A program made the translations under genes and the position numbers. Below the pieces are notes generated by a model. That model worked only from the letters and a program-made list of their open reading frames with translations, made no database searches and was not told the origin of the DNA. Below, piece by piece: positions 19,974 to 28,952 of a stretch of DNA of 64,000 nt; within the stretch, counting starts at the first letter, position 1; each line of letters starts with the position of its first letter. This stretch comes from Pelagibacterales bacterium SAG-MED30 (GTDB lineage Bacteria > Pseudomonadota > Alphaproteobacteria > Pelagibacterales > Pelagibacteraceae): assembly GCA_014653775.1 (NCBI GenBank), contig JACWEA010000001.1:92722-156721 (forward strand), read 5' to 3'.

Positions 19974-20707
19974 TGCTCAAAATAAATAACCTAAATGCAA
20001 ATGTTGAAAATAAATCTATCTTAAATGGTTTTTCTTTAAATATTAATCCTGGTGAAGTTCATGCTATCATGGGTCCTAATGGATCTGGTAAAAGTACATT
20101 ATCAAATATTTTATCTGGTAAAAAAGGCTATGAAATTTCTGGAGAAATTTTATTTGAAAATAAAAACTTATTTGATCTTGAAACTGAGGAAAGAGCACAC
20201 AAAGGTATATTTTTAGCATTTCAATACCCTTTAGAAATTCCAGGTGTAAATACTAACATTTTTTTAAAAACTTCATTAAACGCTATTAGAAAAGCAAGAG
20301 GAGAAAAAGAACTAGATGCTATTGAATTTTTAAAACTTGTTAAACAAAAAGCCAAAGAATTAAAATTTGATGAAGAAAAATTAAATAGACAATTGAATGT
20401 TGGTTTTTCAGGTGGTGAAAAAAAGAAAAATGAAATTTTACAAATGTCTATGTTAGCACCTAAATTATCTATATTGGATGAAACTGACTCCGGTTTAGAT
20501 ATTGATGCATTAAAGATAGTTGCAGATGGTGTTAATGCGTTAAGAAATAAAAAAAATTCTTTTTTAATCATTACTCATTATCAAAGACTATTAGAATATA
20601 TAAAACCAGATTTTGTTCATGTTCTAATCAATGGAAAAATAATTAAGTCCGGTGGTCCAGAACTAGCAATTGAACTGGAAAAAAAAGGATACGAAAGCTT
20701 TAATTAA
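19973..20707 (+). CDS. sufC: Fe-S assembly ATPase SufC
   Basis: ABC-type ATPase that binds SufB and SufD and powers cluster assembly. Walker A is GPNGSGKST near residue 35, the Q-loop is in FQYPLEIPG, the signature is FSGGEKKKNE, Walker B ends in LDETDSGLD, and the switch histidine is in ITHYQR. The 244 aa length is normal. It starts inside the sufB stop codon and abuts sufD. Confidence 0.97.
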   Translation: MLKINNLNANVENKSILNGFSLNINPGEVHAIMGPNGSGKSTLSNILSGKKGYEISGEILFENKNLFDLETEERAHKGIFLAFQYPLEIPGVNTNIFLKTSLNAIRKARGEKELDAIEFLKLVKQKAKELKFDEEKLNRQLNVGFSGGEKKKNEILQMSMLAPKLSILDETDSGLDIDALKIVADGVNALRNKKNSFLIITHYQRLLEYIKPDFVHVLINGKIIKSGGPELAIELEKKGYESFN

Positions 20708-21955
20708 ATGAAAGAACAATTAAAAACAGATTTCGAAAAAATTCTAAAAATATCTAATTTCTCAGAAAAAGATATCAAATTTAAGAAGAACTATCTAAAC
20801 AAATTTATTGAAAGTGGTTTTCCAAGTAGAAAACTTGAAAATTGGAAATTTTTAGATTTAAACCAAATTATAAAAAAAGATATAGGTGAGTTAAGTTTTT
20901 ATAATGATTATTCAGTTACAAATAAAGTTGATACATCTATTTTTATTGATGGTTTAGAGCATAATAAAATTATATTTATAAATGGAAGAATAGAAAAAAT
21001 AGATTTTAATTATGAGGATGAAAATCAAATTGAAATTTATGATGATATAAAAGTGAATGACAAATTTGATAATGAAAACTCTTTAATTGATTTAAACAAT
21101 GCATTTAGAAATAAATATTATAAAATTTTAGTTAAGGAAGGTTATTCAACAAAAAAACCTTTAGTTATTTATCACTTAACTAATGAAATAATGAAATCTA
21201 AGAATATCAATTTAAGATTAGATTTTGAACTTGAACAAAACAGCTCATTAAAGCTGATAGATTTTTTTAACGATTTAACCGATAAAAATTTTATGAATAT
21301 TTTATATAATTTTGATTTAAAAAAAGATTCAATTTTAAAAAATTATAAAATTGATAAATCATTAAATAAAAATCTTAAATATTCATTTAATAATATTGAT
21401 CAAGAAATAAACAGTATTTCAGAAACTTTTATTTTTTCAGCCGGTTCGAATTATTTTAAAAATGAAATAAATTGTAATCTGAGAGGTGAATATTCATCAG
21501 CTTTTGTAAATGGTATTTTTTCATTAAAAGAAAATCAACAACATGAAATAAGATCTACAATTAATCATTTAGTTGAAAATACTAAAAGTTATCAACTAAT
21601 AAAAAGTGTGCTTGGAAAAAATTCAAAAGCTGCATATCAAGGAAGAATATATGTAGATTCAAAAGCTCAGAAAACAGATGGTTATCAATTAAGTAAAGCG
21701 ATATTGTTGGATGAAACTTCTGAGTTTAATGCTAAACCAGAATTAGAAATTTATGCTGATGACGTCAAATGTTCACACGGATCAGCTTCCGGAAGCCTTA
21801 ATGAGAATTCAATTTTTTATTTGATGTCTAGAGGACTTAATTACAAACAATCCAAAGAACTTTTGATTAATGGATTTATGTTAGAAGTAGTTGAAAAAAT
21901 CACTGACTCTGAAATTAAAAATTTAATAATAAATATGATTGGTCTAAAAGAATGA
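20708..21955 (+). CDS. sufD: Fe-S assembly protein SufD
   Basis: Partner of SufB in the scaffold complex. The N-terminal half is divergent, but FPSRKLENWKFLDL and the C-terminal beta-helix with GRIYVDSKAQKTDGYQ, KPELEIYADDVKCSHGSASG and the YLMSRGLNYKQS segment are diagnostic. The 415 aa length is normal. It lies directly after sufC without a gap and overlaps sufS by 4 nt. Confidence 0.95.
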   Translation: MKEQLKTDFEKILKISNFSEKDIKFKKNYLNKFIESGFPSRKLENWKFLDLNQIIKKDIGELSFYNDYSVTNKVDTSIFIDGLEHNKIIFINGRIEKIDFNYEDENQIEIYDDIKVNDKFDNENSLIDLNNAFRNKYYKILVKEGYSTKKPLVIYHLTNEIMKSKNINLRLDFELEQNSSLKLIDFFNDLTDKNFMNILYNFDLKKDSILKNYKIDKSLNKNLKYSFNNIDQEINSISETFIFSAGSNYFKNEINCNLRGEYSSAFVNGIFSLKENQQHEIRSTINHLVENTKSYQLIKSVLGKNSKAAYQGRIYVDSKAQKTDGYQLSKAILLDETSEFNAKPELEIYADDVKCSHGSASGSLNENSIFYLMSRGLNYKQSKELLINGFMLEVVEKITDSEIKNLIINMIGLKE

Positions 21956-23172
21956 ACATAGATAACATTAAAAGAGAATTTCCGATTTTTGATGAAAAAA
22001 TCCAAAATAATGATTTAGTTTATTTAGATAGTGCTAATTCATCACAAAAACCAAAAATTGTTTTAGATAGAATAAATGACTTTTATTCTAAACAATTTTC
22101 TAATGTTGGAAGAAGTTTACATTATTTGGCTGTAGCAGCGACTAACTTATATGAAAATACAAGATCATCAGTTCAAAAATACATTAATGCTAAAGATAAA
22201 AATGAGATCGTTTTTACTAAAGGAGCAACAGAAGCTTTAAACCTGGTAGCAAATACTCTTGGTCAAACTATTATAGAGCCAAATGATGAGATTTTAATTA
22301 CTGAATTAGAGCATCATTCAAATTATGTACCTTGGCATTTTTTGAGAAAATCTAAGAATATTAAAATAAAGTTTGCTGAAATCAATGAAGATGGAGAAGT
22401 TCCGATTGAAAATATAGAAAAAGAAATAACAAATAAAACTAAAGTTATAGCAATTACACATTTATCAAATGTTACTGGTTCAATTCTACCTATCAAAGAA
22501 ATAACTCAATTAGCACACTCAAAGGGAATAATTGTAGTAGTAGATGGATGTCAAGGTGGACCTCACCTTAAATTAGACATGCAAGATTTAGATTGTGATT
22601 TTTATGCTATCTCATGTCATAAAATGTATGGACCAACAGGACTAGGGGTTTTATATGGAAAAAAAAAATGGCTTGAACAACTTCCTCCTTATCAAGGTGG
22701 AGGTGGTATGATCAATGAAGTAAAAAAAGATAGAATTTCATATGGAGATCTTCCGAATAAATATGAAGCAGGAACAATGGCAACAGCTCAAGTGATAGCT
22801 TTTGATCAGTCGATAAAGTTTTTAGAAAGTATTGGAATTGAAAATATTATCAAACATGAAAAAGAGTTAATTGAATATGGTCAAGAAATATTACAAAAAA
22901 ATAATTCTGTTGAGTTGATTGGAAATCCAAAAGAACGTGGGGGAGTATTATCATTTACTATTAAAGGTATTCATGCACACGATATAGCAACAATTTTAGA
23001 TGAGACTGGAGTAGCAATTAGAGCTGGTCATCATTGTTGTCAAATACTTCATGATAAATTAGGTATACCTGCAAGTGCTAGAGCCTCTTTAGGTGTTTAT
23101 AATACCAAAGACGATTTAGATAAATTAAATGAGGGAATTAATAATTGTAAAAAAATTTTTGATTTAAAATGA
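21952..23172 (+). CDS. sufS: Cysteine desulfurase SufS
   Basis: PLP enzyme that takes sulfur from cysteine as an enzyme-bound persulfide. FTKGATEALNLVA and the ELEHHSNYVPW segment are typical. The PLP lysine lies in AISCHKMYGPTGLG and the persulfide cysteine in RAGHHCCQ near residue 360. The 406 aa length fits group II desulfurases. Its partner is probably SufU, encoded immediately downstream with a 4 nt overlap. Confidence 0.96.
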   Translation: MNIDNIKREFPIFDEKIQNNDLVYLDSANSSQKPKIVLDRINDFYSKQFSNVGRSLHYLAVAATNLYENTRSSVQKYINAKDKNEIVFTKGATEALNLVANTLGQTIIEPNDEILITELEHHSNYVPWHFLRKSKNIKIKFAEINEDGEVPIENIEKEITNKTKVIAITHLSNVTGSILPIKEITQLAHSKGIIVVVDGCQGGPHLKLDMQDLDCDFYAISCHKMYGPTGLGVLYGKKKWLEQLPPYQGGGGMINEVKKDRISYGDLPNKYEAGTMATAQVIAFDQSIKFLESIGIENIIKHEKELIEYGQEILQKNNSVELIGNPKERGGVLSFTIKGIHAHDIATILDETGVAIRAGHHCCQILHDKLGIPASARASLGVYNTKDDLDKLNEGINNCKKIFDLK

Positions 23173-23633
23173 ATTTAAAAGAACTATATCAAGAAATAAT
23201 TTTAGAACATGGAAAGAACCCTAGAAATTTAGGGAAAACTAATAATTTTAATAAAGATGCTAAAGGAAATAATCCGTTATGTGGCGACAATGTTCATGTA
23301 TATTTAAAACTAGATGATCAAAGAAAAGTTGAAGATATTTCGTTCGAAGGTAGTGGTTGTGCAATTTCTATGGCATCTGCTTCCATAATGACAGATTTGA
23401 TAAAAGGTAAAAGTGATAATGAAGTCAAGGAGATTATCGAAGATTTTTTAGGAATGATAAAAGAGAATCCTGAGTTAAAGTCTCAAATTTTAAAGGAGGA
23501 TGATAAAACAAAATTAATGTGTCTTTCAGGAGTTAAACAATATCCTATGAGAGTTAAATGTGCTACATTGTCTTGGCATACTTTAGTTTCAGCAATGGAA
23601 AATGATGGAAAACAGGTTAGTACAGAAGATTAA
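23169..23633 (+). CDS. sufU: Sulfur-transfer protein SufU
   Basis: Zinc-dependent sulfurtransferase that accepts persulfide from SufS. The zinc ligands CGDN, GSGCAIS and RVKCATLSW are all present, with the extra segment before the last cysteine (CLSGVKQYPMRV) that separates SufU from IscU. The 154 aa length is normal. No SufE gene is seen in this operon, so SufU probably fills that role. Confidence 0.92.
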   Translation: MNLKELYQEIILEHGKNPRNLGKTNNFNKDAKGNNPLCGDNVHVYLKLDDQRKVEDISFEGSGCAISMASASIMTDLIKGKSDNEVKEIIEDFLGMIKENPELKSQILKEDDKTKLMCLSGVKQYPMRVKCATLSWHTLVSAMENDGKQVSTED

Positions 23634-23638
23634 TAATT

Positions 23639-23935
23639 ATGGAAATTAAAGACAAAATAATTAATGAAATAAAAAAAATTTATGATCCTGAATTACCAGT
23701 AAATATTTATGAACTTGGTCTAATTTATGATATAAAAATAGTAGGCAAAAAAGCTGAAATTAAAATGACATTAACTACACCAAATTGTCCAGTCGCAGAA
23801 AGTTTACCTAAAGAAGTTAAAGAAGGTGTTATGCAAGTTGAGGAAATAGAGGATGTTGATTTAGAGTTAGTTTGGGACCCACCCTGGACAAAAGATATGA
23901 TGACTGATGCTGCTAAACTGGAGTTAAATTTATAA
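23639..23935 (+). CDS. sufT: SufT-like MIP18/DUF59 protein
   Basis: Small Fe-S maturation factor of the MIP18 (DUF59) family. DPELPVNIYELGLIYDI opens the protein, TTPNCPVAESLP carries the conserved cysteine, and VWDPPWTKDMM is the family's C-terminal motif. The 98 aa length suits a single-domain SufT. It sits between sufU and the A-type carrier and overlaps the latter by 1 nt. Confidence 0.92.
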   Translation: MEIKDKIINEIKKIYDPELPVNIYELGLIYDIKIVGKKAEIKMTLTTPNCPVAESLPKEVKEGVMQVEEIEDVDLELVWDPPWTKDMMTDAAKLELNL

Positions 23936-24270
23936 TGAATCCTATTATTAAACTTAGTGATAATGCTGCATCAAGAATTAAAGAAATAATGTCTAGTACT
24001 CAAAAAGATTTAATTGGAGTAAGAGTTTCTGTTAAGTCTGGAGGTTGTGCTGGAATGTCATATGTCATGGAGTATTCAAAAGAAATTAATCCAAATGACG
24101 AAGTGATAGAAGAAAAAGGTGTTAAAGTATTTATAGATTCGGCTGCTGTTATGTATCTATTAGGTACAGAAATGGACTATAAAAAAGAGGAATTTTCATC
24201 AACTTTTGTTTTTAATAACCCAAATGAAACGGAGCGATGTGGCTGTGGGGAATCTTTTAAAACTGACTAA
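23935..24270 (+). CDS. sufA: A-type Fe-S carrier (SufA/IscA family)
   Basis: Carries Fe-S clusters from the scaffold to target proteins. The three ligand cysteines are in GGCAGMSY and in the C-terminal CGCGESF. The 111 aa length is normal. It is the last recognised suf gene, overlapping sufT by 1 nt. SufA, IscA and ErpA cannot be separated safely by eye; the operon context favours SufA. Confidence 0.92.
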   Translation: MNPIIKLSDNAASRIKEIMSSTQKDLIGVRVSVKSGGCAGMSYVMEYSKEINPNDEVIEEKGVKVFIDSAAVMYLLGTEMDYKKEEFSSTFVFNNPNETERCGCGESFKTD

Positions 24271-24287
24271 AAACAGTATCCCGCAAG

Positions 24288-24329
24288 TTGCATAGCAGTA
24301 TTGCGTAATATGCATATCTTTGATATAAG
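24288..24329 (+). promoter_or_regulatory. Putative promoter of the 56-codon ORF, with TTGCATAG motif
   Basis: TTGCATAGCAG begins at 24288. TTGCGT (24301-24306) and TATAAG (24324-24329) are 17 nt apart and fit a sigma-70 promoter. The -10 box ends only 6 nt before the ATG at 24336, so the transcript would be leaderless. The TTGCATAG element resembles sites in front of other genes in this window. Confidence 0.4.
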
Positions 24330-24335
24330 ATTCTT

Positions 24336-24506
24336 ATGAATAAATTTGAATTTAAAAATCTTGTTAAAAATCTAAAAGATACTTTAAAGGAAAAAACTTT
24401 TTTTAAAGATTTACGTAAGGAAGTAGAAACTGGTGCAAACGGCACTCAGGATTACGTTGTTAAAAAAGGTGTAAACAAAGATAGAGTTGCTACAACAAAA
24501 CAGTAA
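24336..24506 (+). CDS. Small protein of unknown function (56 aa), not in ORF track
   Basis: An open frame from ATG at 24336 to TAA at 24506, below the length cut of the track. It starts MNKFEFKNLVKNLKD and ends in VATTKQ, with a lysine-rich N-terminal half likely to be helical and no cysteine or membrane segment. It fills exactly the space between the suf operon and the stop of the opposing glnA (TAATTA), which is how real genes are packed here. A promoter-like sequence precedes it. I do not recognise the family. Confidence 0.6.
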   Translation: MNKFEFKNLVKNLKDTLKEKTFFKDLRKEVETGANGTQDYVVKKGVNKDRVATTKQ

Positions 24507-25913
24507 TTAACTACTGTAATACATCTCAAATTCTACCGGATGAGGTGCATGTTCAAATTTGTGAATTTCTTCAAACTTAAGTGCAATGTAAGCGTCTATT
24601 TGATCGTCAGTAAATACATTACCTTGAGTTAAAAATTCTCTATCCTTATCTAAACTTTCCATTGCTTCCCTCAGCGATCCACAAACAGTCGGAATAGCTT
24701 TAACTTCTTCAGGTGGTAAATCATATAAATCTTTATCAAAAGACTCTCCTGGATGTATCTTATTTTTGATTCCATCTAATCCGGCCATTAACATCGCTGC
24801 GAAGGTTAGGTATGGGTTTCCTGAAGCATCTGGAAATCTAATTTCACATCTTGCACCTTTTTTACTTAAAGTAATTGGAATACGACATGATGCAGATCTA
24901 TTTCTAGCAGAGTAAGCTAATAATACAGGAGCTTCAAATCCAGGTACTAATCTTTTGTAACTATTAGTTGTTGAGTTAGCAAATGCATTAATTGCTTTTG
25001 CATGTTTTAAAATACCACCAATATAATGTAATGCTGTTTCAGATAATCCTGCGTAAGCATCGCCTGAAAATACTGGTGTATCACCTTTCCAAATAGATTG
25101 GTGAATATGCATTCCTGAACCATTATCACCAGCAACAGGTTTTGGCATGAATGTTGCAGTTTTTCCAAATGAATGAGTCACCATTTGAACAATATATTTA
25201 TACAATTGAACGTTATCTGCTTGATTAACTAAAGTACCAAAGTACATACCAAGCTCATGTTGACTTGGAGCAACTTCATGGTGATGTTTTTCAACTTTAA
25301 TTCCAACTTCCTTTAAATTTTTAAGATATTCGCCACGCATATCTTGTTCACTATCTACAGGGGGAACTGGAAAGTAACCACCTTTAACTGGAGGTCTATG
25401 ACCCATATTACCGTTTTCATATTCTTTACCTGAATTGTATGGACCTTCTTTACTATCAATTTTGAATCCACATTCATTCATATCATTTTTAATTTTAACA
25501 TCATCAAAAACAAAAAATTCAGGTTCAGGACCAAAAAATGCTTTATCACCAATTCCTGATGCTTTTAAATATTCTTCTGCTTTTTTCGCAACACCTCTTG
25601 GATCTCTTTCATAAGGAGTTTTCTTAACTGCATCTAAAATATCACAAAAAAGTACAGCAGTATTATGTGAAGTAAAAGGATCTAAAAAAAACCTTGAAGT
25701 GTCAGGTTTTAAAATCATATCTGACTCATTGATAGCTTTCCATCCAGCGATAGAAGAACCGTCAAAAAAAACACCATTCTTTAACATATCTTCATCCACT
25801 ACAGTGGCGTCCATAGTTAAATGCTGCAATTTACCTCTTGGGTCGGTAAATCTTAAATCAACAAATTCTGCATCTTTATCTTTAATAAATTTTAAAACGT
25901 CGCTAGCACTCAT
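24507..25913 (-). CDS. glnA: Glutamine synthetase type I
   Basis: Assimilates ammonium by making glutamine from glutamate and ATP. Seen: [24 protein letters not shown], the [15 protein letters not shown] metal-binding segment, [22 protein letters not shown] and the adenylylation-site context [10 protein letters not shown] near residue 400. The 468 aa length is normal for GS I. A strong AAGGAGAG ribosome-binding site precedes the ATG. The tyrosine for adenylylation is conserved, but no glnB or glnE lies nearby. Confidence 0.97.
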   Translation of the reverse strand: MSASDVLKFIKDKDAEFVDLRFTDPRGKLQHLTMDATVVDEDMLKNGVFFDGSSIAGWKAINESDMILKPDTSRFFLDPFTSHNTAVLFCDILDAVKKTPYERDPRGVAKKAEEYLKASGIGDKAFFGPEPEFFVFDDVKIKNDMNECGFKIDSKEGPYNSGKEYENGNMGHRPPVKGGYFPVPPVDSEQDMRGEYLKNLKEVGIKVEKHHHEVAPSQHELGMYFGTLVNQADNVQLYKYIVQMVTHSFGKTATFMPKPVAGDNGSGMHIHQSIWKGDTPVFSGDAYAGLSETALHYIGGILKHAKAINAFANSTTNSYKRLVPGFEAPVLLAYSARNRSASCRIPITLSKKGARCEIRFPDASGNPYLTFAAMLMAGLDGIKNKIHPGESFDKDLYDLPPEEVKAIPTVCGSLREAMESLDKDREFLTQGNVFTDDQIDAYIALKFEEIHKFEHAPHPVEFEMYYSS

Positions 25914-25989
25914 TTTCTCTCCTTTATAATTCTGAACGTTGTATTACCAAAAAAAGACTGATAATTAATGCTCTTTTACTTAATAACAC

Positions 25990-26004
25990 CTATGCAATTT
26001 TTAC
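25990..26004 (+). promoter_or_regulatory. CTATGCAATTTTTAC motif upstream of ybaK-like gene
   Basis: This 15-mer is repeated exactly on the minus strand at 42171-42185. Here a TATAAT (26012-26017) follows 7 nt downstream, so the motif covers the -35 position of the promoter for the gene at 26055. That placement fits an activator or repressor site. Confidence 0.45.
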
Positions 26005-26054
26005 ATAAATGTATAATTAAACGCTTAAAATAACTAACAATTAAAAGTTGAATA

Positions 26055-26534
26055 ATGACTTTATTAGACAAAGAACCTGTAAGAAGAGTTGAGAAATCGT
26101 TAAAAGAATTTGATCCAAAACAAAATGTTATTATTTTAGAAACTTCGGCGAGAACGGCTGTAGAAGCAGCTTCATCTTTAGGTTGTGAAGTAGGAGCAAT
26201 TGTCAAAAGCTTACTTTTTAAAACAGAAAATGATTTCACTCTATGCTTAATTGCAGGAGATAAAAAAGCTTCACTAAATAGGATAAAAAAGGAATTAAAT
26301 ATTAAAGATGCATCTATGGCTTCAGCTGAACAAGTAAAAAATGTTACAGGTTATACTATAGGTGGTGTTTCACCTATTGGTCATCTAAATAAAATTGAAA
26401 TTTTTATAGATAAGTCTTTAGAAAGATTTAGTTCTCTGTTTGCAGCTGCAGGACATCCTAACTGCGTATTTAAAATAAATTTTACAGATTTACAAAAAAT
26501 TACAAATGGTTCAATTAAAGAAATAACGGAATGA
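26055..26534 (+). CDS. YbaK/EbsC-family aminoacyl-tRNA deacylase
   Basis: Probably removes wrongly attached amino acids from tRNA, as ProXp/YbaK proteins do. The fold is recognised from the SLGCEVGAIVKSLLF segment, the catalytic-site lysine in AGDKKASLNRIKK, GYTIGGVSPIGH near residue 105, and AAGHPNCVFKI. The 159 aa length is normal. Its stop codon overlaps the start of the EamA transporter by 4 nt. The specificity (Cys, Ala or other) cannot be read from the motifs. Confidence 0.87.
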   Translation: MTLLDKEPVRRVEKSLKEFDPKQNVIILETSARTAVEAASSLGCEVGAIVKSLLFKTENDFTLCLIAGDKKASLNRIKKELNIKDASMASAEQVKNVTGYTIGGVSPIGHLNKIEIFIDKSLERFSSLFAAAGHPNCVFKINFTDLQKITNGSIKEITE

Positions 26535-27418
26535 GACAAGCAAAATTATTAGATTATTTATTATTAATTTTATTAGCTTTAATTTGGGCCTCAGCTTTTT
26601 TTAATATAAAAATTGCAACTTATTCTTTTGGACCTGTAACAATTGCTTTTCTCAGAGTTTTTTTTGGAGCAGTACCAGTTTTATTACTTTGTTATTATAA
26701 AAATATAAAGATTGAAGCTTTTTCTAAAGATTGGCATTGGTTTGCTATGATTGGATTCATAAATTTAGTTGCACCATTTTTTTTAATTGCATACGGAGTA
26801 CAGTCTGTCCAGAGTAATTTAGCTGCCATTTTAATGTCCACAACACCTTTAAGTTCAACAATCTTAGGGCATTTTTATACAAAAAATGAAAAGTTTAATT
26901 TTATAAAAACTTTTGGAATTTTAATTGGATTTTCAGGAATACTTTATTTATTTTCGGATAATCTATTAATTGATGATGATAACTTTTTATCAGCATTATT
27001 AATCCTTCTTGGTTCTACTTGTTATGTAGTTGGAGGTGTTTTAACTTTAAAAATCAGCAAGAAAAAAAATGAAAATGTAACAGGCTCGATATTAATTTGG
27101 GCAGTAATTATTTTAATTCCATTGGTAAGTTTTATTGAACAACCATGGAATGTCACTCCAAGATTAGACTCAACAATCTCAGTTATTTATTTGGGATTAT
27201 TCTCTACTGGAATTGCTTGGTTATTAAGATTTAGGATATTGGTGAACAATGGTCTAATATTTCAATCACAAGTGTCATATTTGATTCCTATTTTTGGAAC
27301 TATTTTAAGTTACATTTTTTTAAAAGAGTTAATTACAATTAAAGTATTAATTTCATTAATTGCAGTTTGTGTAGGTATTTATTTTGTTAGAAAAGCAGAC
27401 AATAAAAAAACTATTTAA
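26531..27418 (+). CDS. EamA/DMT-family transporter
   Basis: Integral membrane protein of the drug/metabolite transporter superfamily with about ten helices in two EamA repeats (295 aa). The start LLLILLALIWASAFFNIKIA and the segment QSNLAAILMSTTPL are typical. Family members export amino acids, purines and other metabolites; the substrate here is unknown. It is translationally coupled to the YbaK-like gene, and the stop shares TTAA with the convergent permease. Confidence 0.87.
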   Translation: MRQAKLLDYLLLILLALIWASAFFNIKIATYSFGPVTIAFLRVFFGAVPVLLLCYYKNIKIEAFSKDWHWFAMIGFINLVAPFFLIAYGVQSVQSNLAAILMSTTPLSSTILGHFYTKNEKFNFIKTFGILIGFSGILYLFSDNLLIDDDNFLSALLILLGSTCYVVGGVLTLKISKKKNENVTGSILIWAVIILIPLVSFIEQPWNVTPRLDSTISVIYLGLFSTGIAWLLRFRILVNNGLIFQSQVSYLIPIFGTILSYIFLKELITIKVLISLIAVCVGIYFVRKADNKKTI

Positions 27419-28161
27419 AAGAATATTCTAAAACCCATTCTTGATGCTACAAAAATAACTAATAAAGATGTTATTATAGCAAGCACTCTACTTGAAAAAA
27501 TTTTCAAATTTAAATAATTTCCACAGAGTCCACCAAGTAAAACAGATAAAAATAAAGGCCAATATAGCAAGACTTTATTTAATACAGCATCCTTTGTTAA
27601 CTGTCCCAATATACCAGAAATCGAATTGATAAGAATGAATAAAGATGCAGTAGTAACAATGTTTTTAGGACTATCAGCTTTTAGTAAAAAAAGAATAGGA
27701 CTAAGAAAAATTCCACCACCTATACCTACTATTCCAGAAATTAGACCTAAAAAAGATCCTATTAAGATTGAAAAAAAAAAGTTAAGTTTTTTTATTGTTA
27801 TATCATTATCTTCATATGATTTATTTTTTATTAATAATAATAAGCCTGCAAGAGATAAAACAATAAATAATATAATTTCGAAAAGATCTTTTTCAATTTT
27901 TAGCGTCCCTCCTATAAAAGCAAGTGGAATTGAGCCAATTAAAAAAGGTATTAATAATTTGAAATTATGATTTCCAGCTCTTACATAGTTAATAGAGTTA
28001 CCTGTAACAACAATTATATTACAGAGTAAAGCTATTACAGGAAAAATATAGTAGGGGATATCCCAAATAAGTAATAAAGCTAAATAAGTTGATCCACCAC
28101 CAAAGCCAACACTTGAATATAATATAGCTGTTATAAAAAATAATATTGATAATATAATCAT
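27415..28161 (-). CDS. TauE/SafE-family permease (possible sulfite/organosulfur exporter)
   Basis: Membrane protein of about eight helices with the two family signatures SSVGFGGGSTYLALLLIW and SGIVGIGGGIFLSPIL. Characterised members export sulfite or sulfoacetate (SafE, TauE), but the family is broad. In this window it lies about 12 kb from a sulfite dehydrogenase and 30 kb from an HpsN-type dehydrogenase, so sulfite export is plausible yet unproven. It is divergent from moaB with a 14 nt spacer. Confidence 0.88.
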   Translation of the reverse strand: MIILSILFFITAILYSSVGFGGGSTYLALLLIWDIPYYIFPVIALLCNIIVVTGNSINYVRAGNHNFKLLIPFLIGSIPLAFIGGTLKIEKDLFEIILFIVLSLAGLLLLIKNKSYEDNDITIKKLNFFFSILIGSFLGLISGIVGIGGGIFLSPILFLLKADSPKNIVTTASLFILINSISGILGQLTKDAVLNKVLLYWPLFLSVLLGGLCGNYLNLKIFSSRVLAIITSLLVIFVASRMGFRIFF

Positions 28162-28175
28162 ATTAAAAAAAAATT

Positions 28176-28676
28176 ATGAAAGTAAATATAGCACTTCTAA
28201 CTGTAACAGATACTAGAACATTTGATAATGATAAATCGGGAGCAATCTTGGTAAATAAAATTAAAGAGGCCAATCATATTTTGATAGATAGAAAAATATG
28301 TAAAGATGAAAAGGATGAAATAGTTTTAATATTAAAAGAATGGCTCAAGAATAAAAAAATCGATGTTATCATAACTACAGGAGGAACAGGTCTTACAGGT
28401 AGAGACATAACTCCGGAGGCACTAGAAGAAGTTGCTGATAAACAAATACCAGGATTTGGAGAAATTTTTAGAAATATTAGTTTGAAATCAGTTGGTACAT
28501 CAGCAATACAATCTAGAGCTTCAGCAGTGTTGTCAAATGGCAAGTACATTTTTGCTTTACCAGGATCATCTGGTGGAGTTACAGATGCTTGGGAAGGAAT
28601 TTTAAAACATCAACTAGATATAAATCATAAACCATGTAATTTTGTAGAATTGTTTCCAAGATTAAAAGAAAAATAA
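28176..28676 (+). CDS. moaB: Molybdenum cofactor biosynthesis protein MoaB
   Basis: MoaB/Mog-fold protein that adenylylates molybdopterin before metal insertion. TVTDTRTFDNDKSG at the start, the TTGGTGLTGRDITPEAL nucleotide site and LPGSSGGVTDAW near the C-terminus are diagnostic. The 166 aa length is typical. It is the first gene of the molybdenum-related segment. Its stop codon abuts that of the opposing DUF1244 gene. Confidence 0.94.
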   Translation: MKVNIALLTVTDTRTFDNDKSGAILVNKIKEANHILIDRKICKDEKDEIVLILKEWLKNKKIDVIITTGGTGLTGRDITPEALEEVADKQIPGFGEIFRNISLKSVGTSAIQSRASAVLSNGKYIFALPGSSGGVTDAWEGILKHQLDINHKPCNFVELFPRLKEK

Positions 28677-28922
28677 TTATTTTTGATATTTTTCTTTCCA
28701 CTCAGAATATGGCATTCCATAAACATGTTTTCTAGAATCTGGATCTGAAATAGTGATACCTTTTTTTTCAGCTTCTTCTCGATACCATCTGGATAAACAA
28801 TTTCTACAGAAGCCTGCCAAATTCATTAGATCGATATTTTGAACATCTTTTCTTTCTCTTAAATGTCCAATCAATCTTTCAAAGGTAGCTGATTGTAATT
28901 CTTTTTTTGTATTATCATCCAT
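28677..28922 (-). CDS. DUF1244 protein
   Basis: Small 81 aa protein of the DUF1244 family, widespread in proteobacteria. The core LAGFCRNCLSRWYREEAEKK and the C-terminal HVYGMPYSEWKEKYQ are the family hallmarks; the CxxC suggests metal binding. It faces moaB and is divergent from coxG with a 30 nt spacer. The function of the family is unknown. Confidence 0.9.
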   Translation of the reverse strand: MDDNTKKELQSATFERLIGHLRERKDVQNIDLMNLAGFCRNCLSRWYREEAEKKGITISDPDSRKHVYGMPYSEWKEKYQK

Positions 28923-28952
28923 AATTTTATATGTTAGTCTTTTATTTCACTT

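Noticed and set aside
20221-20571. 116 aa ORF opposite sufC
   Set aside because: Antisense frame of a highly conserved ATPase; serine/phenylalanine-rich as expected for a shadow.
24257-24445. 62 aa minus-strand ORF between sufA and glnA
   Set aside because: It is antisense to the better-placed 56-codon plus-strand frame and to the end of sufA, and has no ribosome-binding site.
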